Positions 12,068-21,046 of a stretch of 64,000 bases of DNA are shown in pieces. This DNA comes from Siphonodentalium dalli. Its lineage: Eukaryota; Mollusca; Scaphopoda; Gadilida; Siphonodentaliidae. Numbering within the stretch: position 1 is the first letter of the stretch; each line of letters starts with the position of its first letter. The notes under the pieces are model-generated. The model saw only the letters and a program-made list of their open reading frames with translations. It did no database searches and was not told the origin of the DNA. Position numbers and translations under genes: made by a program. The DNA is taken from assembly GCA_032622095.1 (NCBI GenBank), contig CP136061.1:129594754-129658753 (forward strand), read 5' to 3'.

Positions 12068-12420
12068 ACATTTCATGACTGGAGCTTCCTGAAATTTTGC
12101 AAAAACACTATACCAATGCATTCTCTTATATATGCCAGTCTCCCATAGGCAGACTCGCATATTTAAGATAATTCATTGACCTAACAACATTTATCTTGAC
12201 TATGCAAGCCAGTGCATTCTTTTATATATACAAGGTGCCATATGGGAGACCATTATTTATGATTAATCCTTCCATAACTGGAGCTTCATGAATTTTTTTG
12301 AAAACCTGTGCCAATGCATTCTCTTATATATGCGAGTCTCCCATAGGATGCCTCGCATATATAAGAGAATGCATTAAGCTAACAATACTTGTATTGAACT
12401 TCTAAGCCAGTGCACTCTCT
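12068..12420. repeat. Hairpin repeats with ATGCATTCTCTTATATATG motif, copies 2 and 3
   Basis: Two successive blocks start with CATGACTGGAGCTT (about 12076) and CCATAACTGGAGCTT (about 12272). The second contains a perfect inverted repeat with 24-bp arms at 12313-12336 and 12352-12375 and a 15-nt loop. Confidence 0.6.
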
Positions 12421-12688
12421 GCTGATTGTTTTTTTCTATTTATGCCCCAACATTTGTTAAACAGACAAAAATACAAAAAAATGTCATTTTTGGAAAAGTA
12501 TCAAGACTGAAGGATTAATCTCAGTCATAAGTTAATTTTATTCACCAAAACACCAAAAAAAATGCCATGAGAAAAGCAGGGTATATGGATTTAAATTATT
12601 TCAATTTGCTCTGGAGGGGGGGGGGGTGTTAATATATATTCAGACACGTATGTTAATTTTTTACCTTTGACCATTTCTGCAATTCACC

Positions 12689-13855
12689 TAGTCCAAGTCT
12701 TCTCGTACTAAAACCGGCTAAGATATTGGGATGGAGGTGCCGGTCTTTAGTCCGAGTTCCAGGCCCATGCATTCTTATGACACGACTTAAGCGTTAGTGA
12801 CCCGCTCAAATAAAACCACAATTATATGAAATAAAATATCACAATTGCGACAATAAACGGATATTTTCCGCAGAAGACATGCTATTTTATCTGAAACCCA
12901 CATCAGTTGTGAATTTAAAACGGTAATTTAATGCGAAAAGAGACATTTACCTCAATGTTTACAATTTGTTTAAAGTATGCGAACTCGGTTGACCTCGCGA
13001 ACTGTGTTCGGCATTTTCCGTTGAAAATATTCCGTAGATTTTGGACAACAACGCAAATTACGATGAATTCTCCATTGTAATCGTAATTATGTGTGTCAAT
13101 AAATAAAATAATAAATAGATTAATTAAACATTGGAGATATAAATGTAATACACTAAATAAATGAACCTTAAGTTTGAAAAGTCCCACTAAAACGGAAGAA
13201 CTATATTTCGAAACTGTGTGATTCGGTTCTCCGATTATTTTATCAACACAGATGTCAAAATGCACATCACACGCATGGAAAGTCAGACACAAGAGTTCTA
13301 ATTTGCTCCAATTTTTACAAGTTGCTTGCGAAAATTGTCAACAAAACTACCGTTGCTGATCCTCCATTATGTCATTAAGTTTTTAGTGCGGGAATTGTTC
13401 TGAAAGCACATAGAAAACTGGACTTTCGGGCGATCGGTTTTCGCCATTTTTGTTCGGAAAACCCGCGCTATATATAGAAACGGAAAGTAGAATTCCCAGA
13501 ACAAACAGCGGATTATGCCGAACTTATTCGGACCACTTCGGCTTTCGGTTAAAACGTAAACAAACAGAGAAACAAATCGATGTTTGTGTCAATCAACCGG
13601 AATATTCTATGTGTAATTTAACATTAAAGTTAGATTATTATACACCATTATGACCATAAGATGTAAGCCTTTCCGATGTATATAGCATCATGTATTGATT
13701 TGCTAGGTAAATCGAGTAAAATACACCACAAATTCCCGCCACAGATCGTGGGCGTAAGTCGTGTCATAGGATTGGTATACAAGCGGTCTTGGACTAAAGA
13801 CCAGCACCTCCATCCCAATATCTTAGCCGGTTTTAGTACGAGAAGACTTGGACTA
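12689..13855. mobile_element. Mutator-like nonautonomous DNA transposon with long terminal inverted repeats
   Basis: The first ~67 bp (12689-12755, starting TAGTCCAAGTCTTC) reappear as the inverse complement at 13788-13855 (ending GAAGACTTGGACTA) with only two or three mismatches. Weaker inverted similarity continues for another ~45 bp (TATGACACGACTTA on the left, its inverse on the right). Directly outside both ends stands CAATTCACC (12680-12688 and 13856-13864), a 9-bp target duplication. A 9-bp duplication with long inverted repeats is characteristic of Mutator-like elements. No transposase frame is seen inside; open frames at 12915-13292 (minus) and 13450-13653 (plus) were not recognised. 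Confidence 0.65.
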
Positions 13856-13864
13856 CAATTCACC

Positions 13865-15229
13865 CAGCCCGCAACCAATTTCTTTCCCTCTTTACAACTG
13901 TTTTCCCCAAGCATTGTTCAACACCCCTCCCCATCTGTCTGTCTGAATATATATGTGGAGATTCTATGAGGAAAAAAAATATTTTTTCCCTCACAGAAAC
14001 CCCACTGTGAAAATATTTCAGTGAATTTTGTGTTAACTAAAGCTATTGTTCTTATTTAATATTACAGTTTTCACCACTTTTACATGAAATATTAAAGGGA
14101 CCAATGCACTCGCAATGCAGCAGTTGGTAAAATGTGCAAATATATTCGATAAAAACATCACCTATTAGAAGAACATGGAGAAATAGATCAACTTTGCTCG
14201 ATTGGCTTAAAGATGGATCATCTCTTCCTAAATTGTTTTCTATAATTTCTAGGGTATAAAATAATAATGATAAGTCAAGGTGTCAAAGACACCAGTCCAG
14301 AAACGCTTCTATCATTTAATATTACAACTGATTGATAATCAGTTGGGACAATCTTTTTTTTACTATTTTCCTGCTGGCTATGCTCCGAACGTTTCCTCAA
14401 GCAGTAAAATGTCACAAATTATTTGTAGGTATACTAGTATATATACCAGAAAATTCAAAATAGAATGAACAGTAATTGATAGAAGCATTTCCGGACATTA
14501 TTTTATACCCAGGAAAATATATAAAACTTGTAATAAGAATATATAGACCATCTTTAAACTGTAATCAAAATATGAAACAGAGATTATTCCTTAAGAAATA
14601 ATTTCAAGAGAGGGCACTGATTTTCTAACCTTTCAACTCAATCAACCTATATAATTAGGAGGCACAAGTTTGAAGTCAGAATCACTGAGTGCATTCTATT
14701 TACAACCGAAGGGGTTCAGAAACTTTTTTAAAAAACTCAATATACATGTGATTGGTATATACACATGTATGTACTGATAACCTATTTTAGTATGACATTT
14801 TCTCCAGTCTTCATATACGCTATTACCATACGCTTGTGTATATATGCATTTTGTTATGAGAGGCCAAAAGTAATAATTATCGGTGAATCACTCATCCATA
14901 GAGAAACCAGGTTCATTTTAACTTCAGACTGTCAGGGAGGTGGCGACGATGTCACAGTGGTGTTGTCTCCCCCCCCCCATAAATGTTTCCTTCCAAGTGG
15001 CCAGTTTCATACCGGTATAATCTGGATGAATCGTATCATTTAGTATAAGGTATATTGCAGTCTGATAGATATCCAGACTCGTAAGAAAGAAATGAAACAC
15101 GGTCTAATTTTATTTAGACTGGGTCTATTGATATGTTGTTTTTTTTAAATAACGTGAACTTTGTTGTCACAATTTGGGATTTAAAAAAAAAATGTGTCCA
15201 ATTGGCGCGTTGTCATCAGATAACTTAGT
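13865..15229. other. Noncoding stretch with a dispersed repeat; no gene recognised
   Basis: The part at about 14206-14580 is a diverged direct copy of about 11505-11760; shared wording includes AAAGATGGATCATCTCTTCCT, TTGATAGAAGCATTTCC and CCATCT..TAA. A C-run lies at 14970-14979. No frame here looks like a gene. Confidence 0.45.
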
Positions 15230-15444
15230 ACAGTAATGCCCAAAGTAATTGACCACTTAACCACAGCAGAATTATTTGTAATTTTTCAGGATTTAGTTGG
15301 AAATATGACTTGTTGCCATTCACCGGAAAGCTCTCGACGAGAGCTTTCCAACGAATAGAAACAAGCCATATTTCCAACTAAATCCTGAATTATTTTCCAT
15401 AATCCTGGTGTGGTTAAGGGGTCAATTACTTTGGGTATTACTGT
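15230..15444. mobile_element. Foldback MITE, ACAGTAATGCCC family, ~215 bp
   Basis: The ends are ACAGTAATGCCCAAAGTAAT and the inverse ATTACTTTGGGTATTACTGT, with TA on each flank. It is a nearly complete palindrome whose centre reads GAGCTCTCGACGAGAGCTTTCC-like sequence (CTCTCG/CGAGAG at about 15332-15345). Same family as 10856-11035. Confidence 0.65.
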
Positions 15445-15614
15445 ATGTTCTTTTTCAAAGTATTTTTTCAAAAGCAACGCATGACAGTTGTGGGAAACGA
15501 CAAAACATGTGGTGAGAAATGACCAAATATATGGTGCGAAACAACCAAACACGTGGGGCAAAGTGTACGAAACAACAATAGTACACATATGGGAGGCAAA
15601 ATTCACATTTAATT

Positions 15615-15985
15615 GCTAATCACGCTTAAGTGTAATTCATTATGCTTAAGCATAAATTTAAGCTTAATGCACAATGCCTAAGTGTAATTTAGATTTCCAT
15701 TATACCATACTTCAGCGTATTACATTATGCTTATGCGTAATTCATTTACGATCACACATAATGCATTTACGCTAAAGTAAAGCGTAATAGAATTGGAAAA
15801 ACTCCCCTGAAGCTGAAATTGATGCAGTCAATTACGATGCTAGTAATCTTACCATCCGCCCAGAACATTAAACCTTACTAAGTTAGATACATGTAGGCCT
15901 ACCATTACATATAACGTTGCAAGGCAATACAAACCAATTATGCTTAAGCGTAATGGAGTTACGCTTAAGCGTAATCAGCCATTAA
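15615..15985. repeat. Palindromic CTTAAG repeat clusters 3 and 4
   Basis: Blocks of ACGCTTAAGTGTAAT / ATGCTTAAGCATAA type lie at 15615-15795, and a further pair, ATTATGCTTAAGCGTAAT and GTTACGCTTAAGCGTAAT, at 15936-15985. Here the outer bases are TACGCTTAAGCGTA rather than TGCGCTTAAGCGCA, so the cluster is a variant of the family at 8220 and 9155. Confidence 0.6.
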
Positions 15986-16104
15986 ATGTTAGATTAATCT
16001 CCCATATAGTACTTAATATATGCAATGATAATGTTGTTGTTTGAGCCATCCAAAATTATTTTGGAGTATAAATATAAGCAGCAAGCGAAATAATTGAAAA
16101 ATAA

Positions 16105-16110
16105 TTTATT
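16105..16110 (-). terminator. Poly(A) signal downstream of the minus-strand gene remnant
   Basis: AATAAA on the minus strand, 24 bases past the stop codon of the candidate terminal exon at 16135-16374. Confidence 0.35.
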
Positions 16111-16134
16111 ATATACGATAAACAAGCATAATTT

Positions 16135-16374
16135 TTAAATATTTAAGCAATAGCTCGTTGTTAGCATTGTTGAAAACACTCCATACTGTTGTTCCCCTCG
16201 CAGAGCAGATAGAAAACCGTCAATATCACCGACCGACTGTTCCAGGTAGTTCAATTCCACAGTTGTTTTAACAAAGAAGGAGTGTTCGTATTGTGAGCTG
16301 CTGGTACGCATAAGTTGGAACGATTCTGTGTTGTTACACACCTCCTTCTCCACCGGATTTTGACTGACACGGTC
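16135..16374 (-). pseudogene. Candidate terminal coding exon of an unrecognised gene
   Basis: On the minus strand, a TTTTAG acceptor is followed at 16374 by a phase-0 open frame of 79 codons ending in a stop at 16135-16137. It encodes a mixed, protein-like sequence (VEKEVCNNTESFQLM, FFVKTTVELNYLEQSVGDID, LRGEQQYGVFSTML). A poly(A) signal follows at 16105-16110. The neighbouring segment at 16529-16667 ends in a GAG|GTAAAG donor in the same phase, so the two join as exons across a 154-bp intron. The upstream exon carries a frame-breaking 16-bp duplication, hence the pseudogene call. No family was recognised. Confidence 0.4.
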
Positions 16375-16528
16375 CTAAAATTTTGTTGGCTGTATTTCCC
16401 TTGTGTCTTTCTTCTCGTGTTCTAGATAATCAGGCTTTAGGCAGGGCTGAAACTAACCCCTTGACTATTTTGTGGTATTGAACCAGTCACTGTTCTTTCC
16501 TTCATTCTTCGAGGGGTGGTAGCTTTAC

Positions 16529-16667
16529 CTCAAACAGCATGCCTGTGACTGATCCATCATCTCGTCTGTATTTGTTCTTTTCTGTATTTGTTCTTTAAGT
16601 CAACATGACCGCTTTCGCAGATTGCTGCTTCCAGCAAGGAAGGATACGCACTACGTTCATGACTGAA
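16529..16667 (-). pseudogene. Candidate upstream exon of the same gene, broken by a 16-bp tandem duplication
   Basis: Minus-strand reading gives protein-like sequence (LLEAAICESGHVDLKNKY) up to 16581. A perfect 16-bp tandem duplication (16565-16580 and 16581-16596) shifts the frame. Past it the other frame continues (DDGSVTGMLFE) to a consensus donor GAG|GTAAAG at 16529/16528. The 5' limit sits next to the foldback element beginning at 16676, so that insertion may have cut the exon. This is a gene remnant unless the duplication is a local variant. Function is unknown. Confidence 0.35.
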
Positions 16668-16675
16668 CTAGAGAT

Positions 16676-17005
16676 GAGTTGCACATACTTCCGAGTGTGA
16701 CTTGAAGTGGTATTGAAAACAACAGGTATTTATATGGCAGGTCCGATTGGAACTTGTATAGATGTTGGTGTATTTATTTTTGAATTTTATATTCAATATT
16801 GATATTTCAAATCTGACAAATTAATATGTAGGTCAAGATTGAAGACTCAAGTGATGTAATTCCAGAAAAAAATTATCAAAAATATATTTATTGCAAAATT
16901 TAATAATTTACAAAGCGGACTCACCAGATAAATACCTGCTGTTTCTTATAGTACCACATCAAGTCACACTCAGAAGACTGAGAAGTATGCAGGTATGTGC
17001 AACTC
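16676..17005. mobile_element. Foldback MITE-like element, ~330 bp
   Basis: The left arm 16676-16733 begins GAGTTGCACATACTT and contains GAGTGTGACTTGAAGTGGTA and CAGGTATTTAT. The right arm 16928-17005 is its inverse complement with a ~20-bp extra stretch. Inverted similarity continues inward through GGTCCGATTGG / GCGGACTCACC. The interior is AT-rich without an ORF. Confidence 0.55.
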
Positions 17006-17765
17006 CGTAACTTTCAGAATTTTGCTCCGCGCCAGATTTGCATGGAAATCCACTGTGACATTCACTTTCCAAAATCCATGGCGGAAGACACCCCATTCGC
17101 TGCTCTTTCCAATTTATCGGCATCTTCGCGCTGACGAAAACGTCTTATTTGATCGCATTTTGCCAATTTAAGCTCAATATATATCGTCTTTTTCTAACGA
17201 TATCCCGAAACCATGCTTGCTTCACTGACAAAACACAGACAATGAGGTATACCCCCAATCTATTTATAGCAATCAGGGGAGATAAACCATGCATGCAGTT
17301 TGTGGGAAGCGTTATGAACAGGCAGTGAACAGCTGATTTCAACAACAACGTGGTGGCGATTATTTTTGAGTCACTTTAAATCTTACCGAACAACTCCAGA
17401 AATAAATCACAAATTCACGAACACGTCAGTCGGTCACTGCCTTTTGGCTAACTGTGTCATCGTGTCAAGGTTACCCGCTCAGCAAGATCTGCACGTGCGC
17501 TTATGTGGTCCCTGATCTATGTGCCAAAATTAGCAGTAATGAAAACAGGGGCGTGAAGAGGTAGCTTAGAGGCGTGTAGTTCTGTGCCGATACATTATAT
17601 CTACCGTGAGCTATCGAAATCAATGCCAACAGCGACAATGCTAGTGATATTAACTAATTTTAATACCATGTTTTATATTATTAATGAACTATTTAGGCTC
17701 ATCTAAAGTTTATTTTAATTTTAATTAAAATCAGAATATTTCGCCAGATATATGGAAAATAAGAG
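17006..17765. other. Noncoding stretch, no gene recognised
   Basis: A 67-codon minus-strand frame at 17145-17348 looks like chance. No RNA gene or repeat was recognised. Confidence 0.4.
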
Positions 17766-18032
17766 ATGGTCAGTAAAAGTGCACCAGCTCTGCGGTGCCG
17801 CGGAGAGATGCCTTGTCCGATCGGGCCCCGCTCCACGCGGTGCATTTGTCTCGCGTGGTGTGCCCCACCAAGGCGCCCGGTGAAGTGGTATGGCAGGGTG
17901 GTGGGAATGAGGGTGTTACCACAGTGGTTGGTAATCGAGGGTAGATTGGAGCTGCATGCATTTTTTGGACTTCCAAGAAATGTGTGCGGCTTTAATATGC
18001 TCAAGGCTGGCTGTTGCTGTGGGGAAACATAA
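17766..18032. other. GC-rich island next to the array edge, open in several frames
   Basis: This ~270-bp block is much richer in G and C than its surroundings and is open for 88 codons on the plus strand and 112 on the minus strand (17699-18037). On the minus strand a good acceptor-like TTTCCCCACAG precedes it. Multiple frames being open is a by-product of composition, so no frame is chosen. It was compared mentally with U1, U2, U4, 7SL and RNase P RNAs without a match. It could be an isolated exon or a captured fragment. Confidence 0.25.
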
Positions 18033-18317
18033 TACAACGCACGCGTGTAACCTGTAAATTATATGTATATATGTTAATTGATGTCTAAATGTCATTTATT
18101 GATTTACAAATGGGCGGTCTCTTGGTGCTTGCATTTTTTGTACCTCGTTCCTGTTGTGTCGTGTAGATATTTCTGAAATTGTAGCTGTCTAATGTCAAAA
18201 TCTAGTGATTATTGTGCGAATGGGTGGTTTCGCCTACTTGTCTAATGTCTTGTTCTTTGAGCACACAGAAAGAAATCGCATGCAACAATTCCAATCCCGC
18301 TTTCTATAAGCCATATA

Positions 18318-18422
18318 TCAGTCCATCGTCAAAGCTTCATTGGAAGACTCGCGTAGCAGGGTTGCGAGTACAAATGCCCTACTGAAGCATAACAGTACGA
18401 TGATAAAACAAAATCGTTTCAT
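18318..18422 (-). other. 34-codon ORF with signal-peptide-like N-terminus (present in every unit)
   Basis: The minus-strand frame begins MKRFCFIIVLLCFSRAFVL, a basic start and hydrophobic core like a secretion signal, and ends ..NEALTMD, stop. It is free of stops and indels in all 15 units; differences are substitutions such as Ala to Pro before FVL in U2 and U5, Arg to His in U14. An adjacent T-run (just upstream in its sense) varies freely in length. At 34 codons, openness alone is weak evidence, and no splice donor was found that would extend it. It may be a chance frame. Confidence 0.2.
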
Positions 18423-18977
18423 GCAAGACTTGTGGTGATCGCTGGTCGGAGAAGGCCGGCGCTTCAGATCGAATTTTTTTTTTTTTTTTGTACAAATTTC
18501 CCAATGTATCCATTTTGTGATCACTATTTTAACTATAACTCTAAATCCGTGTCTGGTTCAGTTCAAGATACAAACCACAATGAACTGTCAGGTTTAAATG
18601 AGGTAGTAATCAACGATTTCTGGCCATTTTCACAATTTTGAGTGGTTACTGTACTACAACATTCTGCTGGACCACGGTCATTGACAAACAGCACACAATA
18701 GACAGAAATGGATTAAGCATTCAACTGTCTGTACTTTGACTGGACTGTCACATCATAAATTGAATTATCTCCCTTGGACTGTCCATGCAATGCACCAATT
18801 TTTAACCATTGTTTGGCCGAAAGTAGCCGTCTTCGGTCCCATAGTTAACCATGACAGAGCGAGTGTCAGTCTATGGTCACCTTGTGAGCAGATATATAAC
18901 CTAGATAGATGTAAGATGATATAAAAACTAAAGAAAAAAAATCGTATCAATATTGAAATTTTGTTTTGGAACTGCAG

Positions 18978-19592
18978 AAGACTATTTTGAAGGGAGATAA
19001 ATCAAGCTCTTATCCGGTGTATTACCACATAGAGCTGGTCCACACCATGCAGATACGAAACACATACTTCGTAAGTCAAACATCATCCTATTTTGTGAAC
19101 TATGGTACCTTTATAAAATAATTAAACCATTAAAACAGTACTCACATTAATAACAATGTCAAACTGACAGTTACAGCCCTTATATGCTTAAAATCCTATT
19201 TTTCAGCCCTCCTACAAACCCATGAAATCGTGTATGGATACTTGAACTAAAACGCTTAATAATGTCGATGACAGTGTTGTCGTGCAACAACGTGCTTATG
19301 TAGCCTAAATTGTTTATTTCAGATGGTTGGAACTAATATTTTGCCTCAATTTCGGTATGTTTGTTCTGTCAGTCACATGCCCCTCGTTTCGAATTTACAA
19401 AACACCACATTTCCACCACGTTTTTTGGCGATATTTGACCAATTTAAGCCCAGAAGCGAACAATGGCAAAGCGAATGGCAGAACATGATCATACCATCGC
19501 CCGTTAGAACTATGCTGGCGTTAACCTATATGGGAATCAGAAATAAACCCATCACAGTGGTTGGCTCTCAAGGCCTTTTCCTTCAGAAATAA
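18978..19592 (+). CDS. Candidate two-exon small gene upstream of nanos, unrecognised (repeated in each unit)
   Basis: Exon A (18978-19070) lies between an acceptor-like GCAG and a perfect donor GTAAGT. The 252-bp intron ends TTTATTTCAG at 19322. Exon B (19323-19592) is open for 89 codons. Both junctions are phase 0, so the frame runs across; an in-frame ATG at 19045 would give 97 aa. No domain was recognised. Exon B in other units: 24728, 27712, 30309, 33308, 36301, 40319, 46310, 49298, 52287 (all open 89 codons). A one-base deletion breaks it in U8 (43310) and in U12-U14 (55277, 58273, 61270). U4 lacks the exon A acceptor. Exon B could alternatively be a nanos 5' UTR exon: GTATGT lies 32 bases in, and TTTCAG lies 35 bases before the nanos ATG. 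Confidence 0.3.
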
Positions 19593-20045
19593 TGCACCGG
19601 TCAAGCAGCCGTCAGAAGAGTTATAAATGCGGATTCTATAGTTTCCCTACACACACTCAAGAAGCGCAGCTCTAATGATTGAGTTACAGTTAACCATGCA
19701 TATGGCAATATAAAGTATAACCTTATATACGTCGAACGTCTGCGCGTGCCAGGGAATACCCAAAACAAATGTGTGTCATAAATCTAACTCAGAACCGAAA
19801 GCAGTCAGTTTAATTTTTCAGTAATATATTGATACGCTTAACAACTTATGCATCTATACAATTCGCTTGTTTAGTTGACATTATACTCAATTTTACACCG
19901 CGCACAGTGAACCGAGTTATACTCCAAATTCACGGAGCAAGTGGGAAGCGCCGATGCATGTTGTGATACGAATTTGAATGCAACGCAAAGTAAACACTTC
20001 GTTGCCACTCGAAAACTGTGTTGTAGTACTCGAAAGATCGCCGAG

Positions 20046-20233
20046 CCAATCAAATAACGTTGATTAGGCCGAACAGAGGCCACTACGTTCTTGTAAAAAC
20101 ACCCCCTTCCAGACCCCGTGCAAGTATATAAATCCAGATTGGTTTCATACCAAACCATATCTTTCGTTCACTGTCGCTCGATCGTTCTAAATCAAAACCA
20201 TTTCAGTCGAACATTATAGAAATTGCCATCATT
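20046..20233 (+). promoter_or_regulatory. nanos promoter, copy 1 (CCAAT box, TATA box, leader)
   Basis: A CCAAT box (20046-20050) and a TATATAAA box (20125-20132) precede the nanos ATG by 188 and 109 bases. An initiator-like TTCACTG lies ~40 bases past the TATA box. The same arrangement occurs at ATG minus 109 in copies 2, 3 and 5-11: 25529, 28514, 34110, 37103, 41121, 44110, 47112, 50099, 53087. Copies 4, 12, 13 and 14 have a 4-base-longer TATATATATAAA at 31111, 56079, 59075 and 62071. The strand opposite the promoter is open for 66-95 codons, read as composition rather than a gene. Confidence 0.6.
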
Positions 20234-20866
20234 ATGTCATCAGTTGCAGGCATCGACATGAAAGGGGGACTTTTTGGTTTCCTCATAGATTCAGCGTTTA
20301 CGTTCAGTGATCAGGATATTTCACAATCGCATGGGAAAATAACCAGGTCGTGTGTCTCAACAAATCTCGAGTACCTTGCTTCAATTCGAGCGAACGCCAC
20401 AGATGATTTCAATGTGAATGGCACGGATGTCGACCTTGATGACTATGATTCCTACCAAGCTCAACTGAGGGGTCACAATGTCAGCAGTTCCATTCTGTTT
20501 TCTGTAGGGTGTGATGCAGCGACATATTCGAAAGACAAGAAAGGAATCAAGCGAGCATGTGCCGAAGCCGTTCTGCCCCCAAATAAGAGACCGGTAGTGA
20601 ACAGTTTAAGGAACAAATCAAAAGAATATTGCGTTTTCTGCAAACACAGTAAAAAGCCAGCACGGCTGTACAAAAGTCACCTGGTAAAAGACGACAATGA
20701 TGTAGTTACCTGTCCCATTCTCCGACGGTACAAGTGCCCTCTATGTGGTGTTTCTGGTGACAAAGCTCACACGATCAAGTATTGTCCATCATACGACGGG
20801 ATATCCATGAGCGTTGCCGTAGCCAGGAGAAGAAAGTTCGACAGCAAGAGAGTCAGATCTTCATAA
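20234..20866 (+). CDS. nanos: Nanos-family RNA-binding protein, copy 1
   Basis: Intronless 210-aa protein. The C-terminal double zinc finger has ligands Cys133, Cys136, His149, Cys160 and Cys168, Cys171, His179, Cys184, in the exact Nanos spacing, with the family's typical wording around [11 protein letters not shown] and AHTIKYCP. The basic tail ([13 protein letters not shown]) follows. The N-terminal ~125 residues are unlike known domains; a hydrophobic patch at 12-24 is the likeliest place for a CCR4-NOT contact, but the vertebrate NOT1-binding consensus is not visible. In the family, the finger binds RNA with Pumilio and the protein represses maternal and somatic mRNAs in the germline cytoplasm. 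The start is the first ATG after the TATA box. Unique change here: Asp98 to Tyr. Its 3' UTR is split by a LINE at 21047. Confidence 0.94.
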   Translation: MSSVAGIDMKGGLFGFLIDSAFTFSDQDISQSHGKITRSCVSTNLEYLASIRANATDDFNVNGTDVDLDDYDSYQAQLRGHNVSSSILFSVGCDAATYSKDKKGIKRACAEAVLPPNKRPVVNSLRNKSKEYCVFCKHSKKPARLYKSHLVKDDNDVVTCPILRRYKCPLCGVSGDKAHTIKYCPSYDGISMSVAVARRRKFDSKRVRSS

Positions 20867-20957
20867 GCTGCAAGCCAGATTAGCACACGCTATGTGTCTA
20901 AATGCCCGTTTTGTTTAAATATTATTCAATTGTTATATATGCCTTTAATTTATGTTG

Positions 20958-20986
20958 GTGCGCATGGAAATTTGAAACATGCGCAC
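20958..20986 (+). promoter_or_regulatory. Conserved 3' UTR hairpin of nanos
   Basis: GTGCGCATG and CATGCGCAC form a perfect 9-bp stem around the 11-nt loop GAAATTTGAAA, 92-120 bases past the stop codon. It is present in all 14 copies (starts 20958, 26362, 29347, 31949, 34943, 37936, 41954, 44943, 47945, 50932, 53920, 56916, 59912, 62885). Only copy 2 has a change in the stem (A to T in the right arm, leaving 7 bp). The position suits a post-transcriptional control element; nanos mRNAs of other animals are regulated through 3' UTR structures, but the loop here lacks the Smaug CNGG signature. Confidence 0.5.
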
Positions 20987-21001
20987 AATTTGTATTGTAT
21001 A

Positions 21002-21007
21002 AATAAA
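21002..21007 (+). terminator. Proximal poly(A) signal of nanos
   Basis: AATAAA 136 bases past the stop, conserved in all copies. A second AATAAA stands ~187 bases past the stop (23465-23470 in this unit because the LINE separates it; 29442-29447 in unit 3). GT-rich sequence (GTCGTGTCGTGT) lies further downstream. UGUA motifs near the first signal (TGTATTGTATAAA) resemble but do not match the full Pumilio consensus. Confidence 0.55.
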
Positions 21008-21046
21008 CAATTTGTAATGAATTATATGCAAAGAAGCTTTTACATA

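Noticed and set aside
16135-16374. Assignment of the terminal exon to a named family
   Set aside because: No motif was recognised with confidence, so it is left unnamed.
20991-21003. Pumilio response element in the nanos 3' UTR
   Set aside because: TGTATAAA differs from the TGTANATA consensus at one core base; kept only as a remark.
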